Assembly: GCA_020434085.1 (NCBI GenBank)
Contig: JAGRBM010000257.1
Span: 1 to 20,066 of the forward strand
From: Chrysiogenia bacterium
GTDB lineage: Bacteria; JAGRBM01
Direction: 5' to 3'
DNA: 20,066 nucleotides
Every line of letters starts with the position of its first letter. Positions within the stretch are counted from its first letter, which is position 1. The translations under genes were made by a program, and so were the position numbers. This document shows positions 1 through 7,574 of this stretch, piece after piece. A model generated the notes under the pieces. It saw only the letters and a program-made list of their open reading frames with translations. It did not search any database and was not told the origin of the DNA.

Positions 1-2134
1 CGTCGTTCATGCGCAGGTCGGGCTTGGGATAGACCAGCACCACGCGGCCGAGCGTCCCGTCCTTTTCCCTGAGCTTGAGAAGCTGCTTTTCGGGAACGCG
101 CTCGCAGTCTTCAGCCGAAGTGTCCTGCGCACTGCCATTCACCGCAAACTGGTCCTCGCAGATGGGTTTGAGGTTGAGGGTTTCGCGAATCTCTTCGATC
201 TTCTCGCGCTGGCTCTGGCTCATCCAGCCGATGGGCTGGGTGTCGATGCGCTTCTTGATGCGCTCGATGACCTTGAGTTTGTCTTCCTGCTCTTCGGGCA
301 CCAGCGAGCCCAGCCACCACACGCGGTCGATGGTGCTGGTATCGCTCTCACGTTTTTTCTCGTAGGCGGCCGCCACATCGGCGCTCTGCTCCGCCGAATC
401 GGTGAGCACCACCTGGGGCGCGCTGCCGCCCGAGCCGAAGGCGATCGTGCGAGCCTGAATGGCCCCGTTGATCTCCGGCGCGGTCCACATCTGGGCGCGC
501 AGCTTGCCAAAATCGTATTCAAAGGGATCGGCCAGCAACCGCGCGGTGAACAGCACCGCCACCACCGTGAGCGCGACCGCCGTCCAGATGATCGGCTTGG
601 GGTGGCGCTCGCAGAGCTCGGCTATTTGGCGGCTGCCCAGGTAGCCGTCGCTGACCTGCTCGTTGGTGAACTTGGTAACGAAGGGGCGGATGCGCTCGGA
701 AAAGGCCAGCAGTGCCGGCACCAGCGCAAAGCAGCACGCCCAGCAGATGAGCATGCCGATGCCGCCCATGAAACCGAACTGGGAGAAGCCCTTGAACGCG
801 GCGATGAGCAGCACGCCGTAGGCCACCGAAGTCGCCATGGCCGCCGTGAGCGTCGCACCGGCGGTATTTTCCGTGGCAACGAGGAGCGACTCGCGCGGGT
901 CCTTCCCGCTGCGCCGTTCTTCGAGATATCTCGCCATGAAGATCAGCGAGAAGTTGATCCCGTTGCCGATGATGATGGAGCCCAGGAAGGCCGTCTGCTG
1001 GTTGAGATACCCGATGTGAAAATACGTGATGGCAAAGGTCCAACTGATCGCCACCAGCACGGAGATTCCCATGAACACCACGGGACGGAAACGGCGGAAA
1101 TACAGAAAGATCACCAGGCATACCAGGAATATCGTGAGCCCTGCGGTCTGCACCGCCTCTTCGATGATCAGCCGGTACTGGAAGCGCCGCGAGTACAGAC
1201 CGCCCCACTGGTAGAGTTCCATCTGCCCGGGCTCGAGGGAATCGAAGATTTCCTGCACCCTTGATTCAAAGCGGTCGGTGAACGAGAGCGAACCGCCGCT
1301 GACGGCCACCTCCACGCTGATCCCCAGGAAGGTCCCTGCCCGGTTGGTGATGTAGTCGTCGCGGTTTCGCGGCTGACTCATGTCGATGGTGGCGTTGTAG
1401 CTCTCGAAGATCTCGTCGACGGGGGCGGGTTTCTCGCTGAAATGGAAGCACCAGGGGCTCTCCTCGCAGCGCTCCCACGCCATGATTTCCTCGTTGCGCT
1501 CGCCCATCTCCACCATGACCCCCAGCGGGACCATGACCTCGAACTGGACGTTGTGGGCCGAGCCCTTGTAGCGCCGGCGGTATTTTTCCTCGATGTCCTC
1601 GGTCGTGAATTCGGGCTTGTCGTCGATCGAGACACAGAACGGACTCTTGTTGCACTTCTCCCAGGTGATGCGGCGCTTCAGGCGCTTGTCCACCTCTTTG
1701 AGGTCCGCAAGGTCGACGTAGAGGAACTTGTGCTCGTCAAAGAAGCGATCGTCGGCAGTGCGGCGATATTTGATCTCGCGAATGGAGAGTTCGTCCTTGT
1801 GCTTTTCCAGCTCGGCAACAAAGCGCTCGACAAAGGCCTTGTTCTTCTCGAAATCCTCGCCGCCGACGACGAGCTGCATCTCCGTCGCGCCGCCGTAGCG
1901 CTGTTTGAGCGTCTCGAAGTCCTGCTTGCTGCGATCGGAATCGGGAAGGAGCGTGGCAAAGTCGGTGCGCACGTCCTGGAAGAGAAGATAGGTGTAGTAA
2001 CTGCTGAGCGCCGTGAGGGCGAAGACCACGGCAATGACGATGGCGTAGTGATCGTGGGACCAGCCCACCCATCGGACGAGCAATTCTCGCAGGCGCAGCC
2101 GCCAGGATGAATTGTCCTCGTTGGAGCGGGTCAT
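1..2134 (-). CDS. RND-superfamily (MMPL-type) exporter, 3' end outside window
   Basis: Inner-membrane transporter of the RND/MMPL superfamily; the substrate cannot be told. The minus-strand frame is open from an ATG at 2134 to the left edge, giving 711 codons without a stop. An in-frame TGA lies about 8 codons upstream of the ATG, and a GAGG sits about 8 bases before it, so the start is secure. Visible order: TM1 near residues 30-52; a periplasmic domain to about 330 that starts with the family-like segment FATLLPDSDRSKQDFETLKQ; a TM bundle (about 331-349, 353-372, 378-400, 425-448, 455-478); TM7 near 511-530; then the start of a second periplasmic domain. The second helix bundle lies outside the window. 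TM4 reads GNGINFSL where many MMPL proteins have a GxGxDY motif, so the usual Asp is Asn. It follows the DUF507 gene by 55 bases and probably shares its transcript. Confidence 0.88.
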   Translation of the reverse strand, partial: MTRSNEDNSSWRLRLRELLVRWVGWSHDHYAIVIAVVFALTALSSYYTYLLFQDVRTDFATLLPDSDRSKQDFETLKQRYGGATEMQLVVGGEDFEKNKAFVERFVAELEKHKDELSIREIKYRRTADDRFFDEHKFLYVDLADLKEVDKRLKRRITWEKCNKSPFCVSIDDKPEFTTEDIEEKYRRRYKGSAHNVQFEVMVPLGVMVEMGERNEEIMAWERCEESPWCFHFSEKPAPVDEIFESYNATIDMSQPRNRDDYITNRAGTFLGISVEVAVSGGSLSFTDRFESRVQEIFDSLEPGQMELYQWGGLYSRRFQYRLIIEEAVQTAGLTIFLVCLVIFLYFRRFRPVVFMGISVLVAISWTFAITYFHIGYLNQQTAFLGSIIIGNGINFSLIFMARYLEERRSGKDPRESLLVATENTAGATLTAAMATSVAYGVLLIAAFKGFSQFGFMGGIGMLICWACCFALVPALLAFSERIRPFVTKFTNEQVSDGYLGSRQIAELCERHPKPIIWTAVALTVVAVLFTARLLADPFEYDFGKLRAQMWTAPEINGAIQARTIAFGSGGSAPQVVLTDSAEQSADVAAAYEKKRESDTSTIDRVWWLGSLVPEEQEDKLKVIERIKKRIDTQPIGWMSQSQREKIEEIRETLNLKPICEDQFAVNGSAQDTSAEDCERVPEKQLLKLREKDGTLGRVVLVYPKPDLRMND

Positions 2135-2189
2135 GGCTGCCTCGAAGCGCGGGGTTCAGTGCGGGCGGGCCGCAACCCGGGTCTCCGAA

Positions 2190-2708
2190 CTAGATGAGGC
2201 CGCGGCGCTGGCGAACCTGACGGAGCACGCGGTTGTATTCGATCTGCCACTCGGGCGTGCCTTCCTTGAGGTTGCGCATCTTGGTACGCACTTCCTTGTC
2301 CAGGTCGGCTTCGTTCACCATGTTGTCGCGGAAGATGTTGACGATCTTGCGCCGCAGGATGTTGTCGGCGACGTAGACCTCTTCAACGTGATCGGAAATC
2401 ATGAAACTCTCGATGATCTGACCGGCCATCCAGAACAGGCCATCGTCACCGGTGGGGAACTTCTTTTCTTCGGCCAGCTCGCGCTTGGTCTTGGCGAACT
2501 CGCTGTAGCCCAGGCCGCGCGCCTCCATCAGCTCACGGGTCTCTTCGAGAAGCTCCGATTCCTGGCGCAGATACTCCCCCACGATGGCGCGGATGTCGAG
2601 CTCCACGTCGTCAACGGCGGTGCGTTCGACATCGATGTCACCGTCGGAGATCAGGCTGGAGACGATCTTGCTGGCGATAACGGGAATTCGGGATCGATAG
2701 AGTCGCAT
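2190..2708 (-). CDS. DUF507 family protein (two-repeat form)
   Basis: Cytoplasmic protein of 172 residues, recognised as DUF507 from its start MRLYRSRIPVIASKIVSSLI and the repeated pattern of a basic 'RxxI..I...I' segment followed by 'hxDhxxIhxEYL'. The pattern recurs in the second half (around residues 95-135: 'MISDHVEEVYVADNILRRKI'), which suggests an internal duplication compared with the roughly 90-residue single-domain members I recall. There is no signal peptide or membrane segment, and it is mostly charged and helical. GAGAA lies just upstream of the ATG. A TTGACA/TAGAGT promoter about 85-110 bases upstream reads into it. The family has no established function, and I infer none beyond likely co-transcription with the downstream exporter. 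Confidence 0.85.
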   Translation of the reverse strand: MRLYRSRIPVIASKIVSSLISDGDIDVERTAVDDVELDIRAIVGEYLRQESELLEETRELMEARGLGYSEFAKTKRELAEEKKFPTGDDGLFWMAGQIIESFMISDHVEEVYVADNILRRKIVNIFRDNMVNEADLDKEVRTKMRNLKEGTPEWQIEYNRVLRQVRQRRGLI

Positions 2709-2791
2709 GGTTTTCTCGGTTCGTGCGGCAGCCTCTTTGGCCCGCTCGGGTGCGCCTGGCGCGGAGATCCCTTTCGGGCGAAAGGTAGCGC

Positions 2792-2820
2792 ACTCTAGGC
2801 CGAGGCCGCCGGGTTGTCAA
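2792..2820 (-). promoter_or_regulatory. Predicted sigma70-type promoter for DUF507-exporter unit
   Basis: On the minus strand a perfect -35 TTGACA (plus 2815-2820) is separated by exactly 17 bases from TAGAGT (plus 2792-2797). Transcription would start near 2785, giving a 5' leader of about 75 bases before the DUF507 ATG. It sits in the 2709-2978 region between divergent genes. I see no equally good plus-strand promoter in that region. Confidence 0.6.
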
Positions 2821-2978
2821 AATCCCCGGGCATTTCACGCACTTACCACCGACCCGGGGTTGCCAAGCCCCTCGCTTTCATGGGAAAATGAACGCCTAAC
2901 ATGAATGTCACCGGTCCGCAGGAGGGGATGGGCCGGATTATCCCACGCAAGCCAGAGAGGAGCAGCAAGAGCGCTGCC

Positions 2979-3746
2979 ATGCCTTTGCCTTCCCAGAACA
3001 TGCCCACGGCCTATTGTCCCGCCTGCGACGCCGACGTGGAGGTCTTCATCATCCTCGACAAGGGCTCGGAGGTGATGAATTGCGCGCGCTGCTCCCGCAA
3101 GCTCATCCCCGGCATGACCCGGGAGGATTACCAGAGCCTGCCCGCCCAGAAACGGGCGGCTGCCGACGCAGCAGCCGCCGCGGCCGCGGCCGAAGAACAC
3201 GACAAGGAAGACGAATTCCTGGCCGAGCTGGCCTCGGTCATGGACACCCCTGCCCAGGCCGAAGCAGTCGAGGAGCTCCAGCCCGTCGAGGCGGAGGTCT
3301 ACTACGACGGCGCGCTGGGCACCGTGCTGGTGGCCGACGATGAGAAGCTCGTGCGCAGCGTCATCGGCGAGATCTTTCTCGACCAGGGCGTCGCCAGCGA
3401 GATCGTCTACTGCGGCAACGGCGGCGAGGTGGTCAAGGAATTTACCAAGCTCGCAGGCCAACCCGTGGGCCTGCTCGTGCTCGATCTTGAAATGCCGATT
3501 CTCAACGGCCTGCAGACGGCCATGGCTGTGCGCAAGCTCGAACAGGCCAGGTCGCTGAGCCCCGTGCCCATTCTCTTTTTCTCCGGGCGCAAGCGTGAAA
3601 AGCGCCTCGACGAGGCCATGCGCAAGCTCGGCCCCTCGATGTACATGTTCAAGGGCGGCGACCACACCGACACCGATCCCCGGCACGTTCTTGCCGGCCG
3701 CGTGCGCAAGGTGGTCAAGCTGCTCATGCGCGAGATGCAACGGTGA
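2979..3746 (+). CDS. Zinc-ribbon / receiver-domain fusion protein
   Basis: A 255-residue cytoplasmic protein. The N-terminus has a zinc-ribbon pattern, CPAC at residues 13-16 and CARC at 35-38. An Ala/Glu-rich, low-complexity linker follows (roughly 55-110). The C-terminus is a CheY-like receiver with the acidic pair D120/D121, phosphoacceptor D169 in LVLDLEMP, S202 in FFSG and K225 in MFKGG, so the phosphorylation site is complete. There is no DNA-binding output domain. Start choice: ATG 2979 has AAGAG 7 bases upstream. The same frame is open to ATG 2901, but those residues look non-coding and the site there is weak; ATG 3000, next to the ribbon, has no Shine-Dalgarno. The stop overlaps the next gene's GTG (GTGA). 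No partner histidine kinase is in view. The domain calls are secure; the cellular role is unknown. Confidence 0.82.
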   Translation: MPLPSQNMPTAYCPACDADVEVFIILDKGSEVMNCARCSRKLIPGMTREDYQSLPAQKRAAADAAAAAAAAEEHDKEDEFLAELASVMDTPAQAEAVEELQPVEAEVYYDGALGTVLVADDEKLVRSVIGEIFLDQGVASEIVYCGNGGEVVKEFTKLAGQPVGLLVLDLEMPILNGLQTAMAVRKLEQARSLSPVPILFFSGRKREKRLDEAMRKLGPSMYMFKGGDHTDTDPRHVLAGRVRKVVKLLMREMQR

Positions 3747-4081
3747 GCGTTCCCGAGATCCACAAGCTGCGCCACCGCACGGTGGAGGTCTGGGCCCACG
3801 GGATCCTCTACAAGGGCGTTCTGGACGGGGTCGACGAGGAGAGCGTCTACCTCAAGGGCATCACCTGCTACCACACCATCCCGCTTGATCGCGTGACGGT
3901 CATCCGGCTTCCCGGCGAAGGGCGGTTCCAGCTTCGTCACCGCGCAAGCGGGCTGAGCGCCGAATTCTTTGCCTTTCAGCCTGGCGAGGAAGACGAAGTC
4001 GAATCCGAGTGGGATGCCTCCGACGCCCATGAGCCGCCGACCGCCCCGGCCGGGAATCCCGACCCCGAATCGGGGGATTGA
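3743..4081 (+). CDS. Small Sm/LSm-like beta-barrel protein (hypothetical)
   Basis: A 112-residue protein starting with GTG that overlaps the preceding receiver gene by four bases, so the two are translationally coupled. Residues 10-55 show a short-beta pattern like Sm/Hfq folds: 'VEVWAHGILYKGVLDGVDEE', then 'VYLKG' and 'IPLDRVTVIRL', resembling Sm1 and Sm2 motifs. The C-terminal 35 residues are acidic, Pro-rich and probably disordered. There is no signal peptide or membrane helix. If the Sm resemblance is real the protein may bind RNA, but a generic SH3-like barrel fits equally well. The gene is real by its tight coupling; the fold assignment is tentative. Confidence 0.7.
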   Translation: MSVPEIHKLRHRTVEVWAHGILYKGVLDGVDEESVYLKGITCYHTIPLDRVTVIRLPGEGRFQLRHRASGLSAEFFAFQPGEEDEVESEWDASDAHEPPTAPAGNPDPESGD

Positions 4082-4170
4082 TCCACTTATACGCCGCGAG
4101 TAGCCTTGGAGGGTTGGAACTTCGGGGTACGGCCGGGCCTTTAAGAGCGTCGGGCCGTTTGGATGAGGGT

Positions 4171-4599
4171 ATGGTTTCCGAGCAAGAGTCGATCTTTGGG
4201 CTGACCGCCGTGTGCTGCGCGACCGGGATTTACCTGGCCATCGCGCTGGTCCGGGCCGAGGCCCGGCGCCTTCGCGAGCCCACGGAGGCCGAAAAGCCCT
4301 ACGCCAGCAATGAGCGCTTTCTGCGACGGCTGGTGGGTTCGCTGATCATCGGCGCCCTGATGGTGATGATTCTCTTTGGCGTCTACGCCATCGATTTTTC
4401 GGGCCGGCCCGTACTGGCGATTCTTTACTGGGGAAGTTTCTGCGCGCTGGTTCTGCTCATGATGTTCATCGGCCTGGTCGACCTGCTCGACACGCGACGC
4501 ATCGCGCATCTTGAGCACAGCCGGGCCCTCCAGCGCCTCATCGAGGAGGCCCGCAAGGCCGAGGCACGCAGGGCGGGCGATCAGGCCCAACGACAATAA
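4171..4599 (+). CDS. Small three-helix membrane protein (hypothetical)
   Basis: I do not recognise the family. From ATG 4171 it is 142 residues with three hydrophobic stretches: about 7-27 (IFGLTAVCCATGIYLAIALV), about 53-74 (LVGSLIIGALMVMILFGVYA) and about 82-103 (AILYWGSFCALVLLMMFIGL). A charged, Ala/Glu/Arg-rich C-terminal helix follows that could form a coiled coil. The frame is open further upstream to a TTG at 4078, but those 31 codons look non-coding and start by overlapping the previous stop, so I prefer the ATG with GGATGAGG just before it. It lies 89 bases after the Sm-like gene and 38 bases before glpK, so it could be co-transcribed with either. Confidence 0.65.
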   Translation: MVSEQESIFGLTAVCCATGIYLAIALVRAEARRLREPTEAEKPYASNERFLRRLVGSLIIGALMVMILFGVYAIDFSGRPVLAILYWGSFCALVLLMMFIGLVDLLDTRRIAHLEHSRALQRLIEEARKAEARRAGDQAQRQ

Positions 4600-4637
4600 A
4601 GCGCATTGGGCTCCGCGGGGAGGAGCTGGGGGAGTTC

Positions 4638-6113
4638 ATGGAAGTATTGCTGTCCATTGATCAGGGCACGACCGGCACGACCGTGCTCGCACTGACCGAG
4701 GACCTTCGGGTTCTGGGTCGCACCAACATCGAGTTCAAACAGATCTATCCGCGTCCGGGCTGGGTCGAACACGATCCCATGGAAATCTGGGATTCGGTCG
4801 TCAAGGCAAGCCGCACGGTGATCAACCAGCTTCCCTCGGGTGCCCGCGTCGATGGCATCGGCATCACCAACCAGCGCGAGACCGTGGTCCTGTGGGACCG
4901 CAAGACGCTTGAACCCGTCTGCAATGCCATCGTCTGGCAGGACCGGCGCACCGCGCCCGATTGCGAGCGCCTGCGCGCGGCCGGGCACGAAAAAGACATC
5001 CGCCGCATCTCGGGCCTGCTGCTCGATCCCTATTTCTCGGGAACCAAGGTGGCCTGGCTGCTCAAGAACGACTCGACGCTTGCCAAGCGCGCCCGCGAGG
5101 GGCACATCGCCTTCGGAACGATCGACTCGTGGCTCATCGCCAAACTCACCAATGGCGAATCCCATGTGACCGACTACACCAATGCGTCCAGGACGCTGTT
5201 CTTCAACATCCGCAAGCTGGCCTGGGACACCGATCTGCTCAAGCTCTTCAAGATCCCGGCCACCATCCTGCCCGAGGCACGCCCCAACGTGAGCGACTTC
5301 GGCTGGACAAAGGGCGCGGGCTTCGTCAAGGACGGCACGCCCATTACCGGCGTCGCGGGCGACCAGCAGTCGGCCCTCTTCGGGCAGGCCTGCTTTGAGG
5401 TCGGCGCGGCCAAGAGCACCTACGGCACCGGCGCCTTCGTGCTGATGAACACGGGCGACAAGCCCATTCGCAGCAAGTCCCGCATGCTCACCACCGTGGC
5501 GTGGAATCTCGACGGCAAGAAGACGACCTACGCCCTCGAAGGCTCGGCCTTCATCGCCGGCGGCGCGGTGCAGTGGATTCGCGACGGCCTGGGCCTGATC
5601 AATGCCGCGCGCGAGATCGAGGCGCTCGCCAACGAAGTGCCCGACTCGGGTGAGGTGGTCTTTGTCCCCGCCCTCTCGGGCCTTGGCGCCCCTCACTGGA
5701 ATCCCGACGCCCGCGGCCTGATCTGCGGAATCACCGGCGGCACCACCCGCGCGCACATCGCGCGCGCCACCCTCGAGGGCATCGCCTTCCAGGTGGCCGA
5801 CCTGCTCACCGCCATGGAGGCCGACTCCAAGATCAAGCTCAAGGAGATCAAGGTCGATGGCGGCGCATGCGCGAACAACCTGCTCATGCAGTTCCAGTCC
5901 GACATCGTCGGTCGCAAGGTCGTGCGCCCCGAAATGATCGAGACCACGGCGCTGGGCGCCGCCTTCCTGGCGGGCATCGGCATCGGCATGTGGAAGGACA
6001 CCAGCGCGGTCAAGAAGCTCTGGAAGCAGGACAAGGTGTTTACGCCCAAGTTCTCCGCCAGAGAGCGCAACACGCGCCTGGAACGCTGGCACAACGCGGC
6101 CAGGCGCGCCTAG
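4638..6113 (+). CDS. glpK: Glycerol kinase
   Basis: ATP-dependent phosphorylation of glycerol to sn-glycerol 3-phosphate in the cytoplasm. At 491 residues it has the usual family length. FGGY N-domain: SIDQGTTGTTVLALTED at the start, GITNQRETVVLWDR with the glycerol-contact Arg-Glu pair, PGWVEHDPMEIW, and 'WQDRRT'. Catalytic Asp is D242 in GVAGDQQSALFGQ, followed by the C-domain signature KSTYGTGAFVLMNTGD. Later blocks such as ALEGSAFIAGGAVQWIRDGL and VDGGACANNLLMQFQSDI are also intact. A GGGGAG stretch lies 5-7 bases before the ATG. No glycerol facilitator or glycerol-3-phosphate dehydrogenase gene is adjacent, so the gene stands apart from the usual glp cluster. Confidence 0.96.
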   Translation: MEVLLSIDQGTTGTTVLALTEDLRVLGRTNIEFKQIYPRPGWVEHDPMEIWDSVVKASRTVINQLPSGARVDGIGITNQRETVVLWDRKTLEPVCNAIVWQDRRTAPDCERLRAAGHEKDIRRISGLLLDPYFSGTKVAWLLKNDSTLAKRAREGHIAFGTIDSWLIAKLTNGESHVTDYTNASRTLFFNIRKLAWDTDLLKLFKIPATILPEARPNVSDFGWTKGAGFVKDGTPITGVAGDQQSALFGQACFEVGAAKSTYGTGAFVLMNTGDKPIRSKSRMLTTVAWNLDGKKTTYALEGSAFIAGGAVQWIRDGLGLINAAREIEALANEVPDSGEVVFVPALSGLGAPHWNPDARGLICGITGGTTRAHIARATLEGIAFQVADLLTAMEADSKIKLKEIKVDGGACANNLLMQFQSDIVGRKVVRPEMIETTALGAAFLAGIGIGMWKDTSAVKKLWKQDKVFTPKFSARERNTRLERWHNAARRA

Positions 6114-6179
6114 GACGCGGGACACCGGCGCTTTTCGGCAAGCGATCGAGCGTCTACAAAACCTCTCGTAACTTCCCAT

Positions 6180-6215
6180 CGCGCACGTGCACCTGCACGT
6201 GCGCGTGTACGAGGA
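6180..6215. repeat. CG-phased hexamer repeat with 24-bp inverted repeat (locus 1)
   Basis: Six consecutive 6-base units keep the same phase: CGCGCA, CGTGCA, CCTGCA, CGTGCG, CGTGTA, CGAGGA. Within them 6181-6204 is an inverted repeat with 11-bp perfect arms around a CC centre. The last unit supplies GAGGA (6211-6215), the probable Shine-Dalgarno of the next gene's GTG at 6222. Two near-continuous purine-pyrimidine alternating tracts (6180-6192 and 6194-6211) are separated by one base, so the site is also Z-DNA prone. Related to the elements at 7357, 13898 and 17329. Confidence 0.8.
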
Positions 6216-6221
6216 CTCTCC

Positions 6222-7283
6222 GTGACACTACGCGAACAACTCGAAGCCGACGGCGCAACCATCATCGAGCGCGCGGGCGTGCCCGTCGCAATCGACTTTG
6301 GCGAGAGCGCGGCCGAGGTGCGCGCCGCCCGCGAGGGCGCCGCGCTCTTCGATCTCTCCCATCGCCGCCTGCTGGAGGTAAGCGACGAGGATCGCGAGCG
6401 CTTCCTCTCGGGCATGGTCACCCAGGAAATCAAGAACCTCGCCCCCGGGCAGGGCGTCTACACGCTCATCTGCAATGTGATGGGCAAGGTGCTCGCCGAC
6501 TGCCGCGTGTGGGTTGAAGCCGAACACTACCTCGTCGAGTCCGATCCCGAGGTGGCGCCAAAGGTCTTCGAGACCCTCGATCACTACATCATCGCCGACT
6601 ACGTCGAGCTCGAAGACTGCTCGGAGCGCTACAGCATCCTGCACCTGACCGGAGCCAAAGCGGCCGAGGTAACCGGCTCGCTGGGCATCGCGCTTCCGGT
6701 CAAGCAGAGCACACTCGAAGAAGTGGATATTGACGGCCAGCGCGTGCGCGTTGCCCAGGTCGAGCGGCTCGGCCAGAGCGGCATCGACCTGTGGTGCTCT
6801 CGCGAGGGTGCATTCAAAGTCTGGGGCGCGCTCAAGGACGCGGGCGCCCATCCCGCCGGCGAGAGCGCGTGGAACCTGCTGCTTCTCGAAAACGGCCTGC
6901 CCCGCTACGGCACCGACTTCACCGACGCCAACCTCCCCCAGGAGGCCGGGCTCTTCAAGGCCTTCTCCACGACCAAGGGCTGCTACATCGGGCAGGAAGT
7001 CATCTGCAAGATCCAGAGCTACGCCCACGTGAGCAAGCACCTGGTGGGGCTCGAAATTGAAGGCGACATCCCGCCCGCGGGCGCCAGCCTCCAGGTCGGC
7101 GGCAAGGAGGCCGGCACGCTCACCCAGGCGGCGGCCTCCCCCACGCTGGGAACCGCCATCGGGCTGGGCTATGTGAGGCACGCCCTCTTTGAGGGCGAGA
7201 ATCCCCCCGCCGAAGTGGAAATCACCTGGGAGGGCGGCGCCGCCAAGGCCAGGACGCACGTGGGGGCCTTTGTGGAGGGGTAG
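6222..7283 (+). CDS. ygfZ: YgfZ/GcvT-fold folate-binding protein
   Basis: A 353-residue cytoplasmic protein of the YgfZ branch of the aminomethyltransferase (GcvT) superfamily. In characterised members it is a tetrahydrofolate-dependent factor for iron-sulfur enzymes such as MiaB. The diagnostic KGCYIGQE motif is present, with the conserved Cys at residue 254, which separates it from true glycine-cleavage T-proteins. Other GcvT-fold segments are visible: LFDLSHRRLLEVSDEDRERF and 'GMVTQEIKNLAPGQGVYTL' near the N-terminus, and the final barrel around residues 265-350. No gcvH or gcvP is nearby. The start is GTG 6222, the only candidate with a good Shine-Dalgarno (GAGGA at 6211-6215); that site lies in the last unit of the hexamer repeat, directly 3' of a 24-bp palindrome. 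The assignment to the family is firm; the exact role is inferred. Confidence 0.88.
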   Translation: MTLREQLEADGATIIERAGVPVAIDFGESAAEVRAAREGAALFDLSHRRLLEVSDEDRERFLSGMVTQEIKNLAPGQGVYTLICNVMGKVLADCRVWVEAEHYLVESDPEVAPKVFETLDHYIIADYVELEDCSERYSILHLTGAKAAEVTGSLGIALPVKQSTLEEVDIDGQRVRVAQVERLGQSGIDLWCSREGAFKVWGALKDAGAHPAGESAWNLLLLENGLPRYGTDFTDANLPQEAGLFKAFSTTKGCYIGQEVICKIQSYAHVSKHLVGLEIEGDIPPAGASLQVGGKEAGTLTQAAASPTLGTAIGLGYVRHALFEGENPPAEVEITWEGGAAKARTHVGAFVEG

Positions 7284-7356
7284 AGGATATTTGCCCCTCA
7301 GAGGCAACTTCGCCCCACCTGCCACCGCGACAATTCGACAGCCTAACCATCATCTG

Positions 7357-7392
7357 ACCGTGCACGAGCACGTGCACGTGCTCGTGCACGGT
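7357..7392. repeat. Perfect 36-bp palindrome of CG-phased hexamers (locus 2)
   Basis: All 18 base pairs of this palindrome match, with no central spacer. It reads as hexamers CGTGCA, CGAGCA, CGTGCA, CGTGCT, CGTGCA, each beginning CG. It shares GCACGAGCACGT with the locus at 13898-13957 and GCACGTGCAC with the one at 6180-6215. It lies in the 291-base stretch between the YgfZ-like gene and the PAP2 gene. No T-run follows on either strand, so a simple intrinsic terminator is unlikely. Confidence 0.85.
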
Positions 7393-7471
7393 GAGAAACT
7401 TGGAGCTTCGCGACCCCAGTTGACACACATGGCCGTTTTGGCCTGCGGCGCAATCTCTTGATCCTCCTTAT

Positions 7472-7500
7472 TTGATTCCCGCCCCCGCCTGACCTACATA
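7472..7500 (+). promoter_or_regulatory. Predicted promoter for the PAP2 gene
   Basis: TTGATT (7472-7477) and TACATA (7495-7500) are spaced by exactly 17 bases, and the expected start near 7507 is ahead of both possible start codons of the PAP2 gene. Both hexamers deviate from consensus, so this is a moderate call. Confidence 0.42.
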
Positions 7501-7574
7501 GGGGCCGCATCAGGATTCGGAGCGGTCACTTGAGGGCGGCCTCCCCGAGAACCCCTCCGAGAGGCTGCCGCTTC

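Noticed and set aside
4078-4170. TTG start for the three-helix membrane protein
   Set aside because: It starts in the stop codon of the previous gene and adds residues with no coding look; ATG 4171 is the more natural start.
4581-6179. Long minus-strand frame of 532 codons opposite glpK
   Set aside because: It lies wholly antisense to an unmistakable glycerol kinase and encodes low-complexity Gly/Ala/His/Glu-rich sequence typical of GC-rich shadow frames. The same holds for the antisense frames at 6228-7325, 7494-8648, 12511-13626, 14350-15813 and 15975-17387.
7420-7425. Perfect TTGACA upstream of the PAP2 gene as a -35 box
   Set aside because: No acceptable -10 lies 16-18 bases downstream (CTGCGG region); the pair at 7472-7500 fits better.
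7189-7461. Small ORFs on both strands over the 36-bp palindrome (His/Val-rich)
   Set aside because: The near-identical peptides on the two strands come from the palindrome's symmetry, and both begin inside the real upstream gene. No sign of coding.
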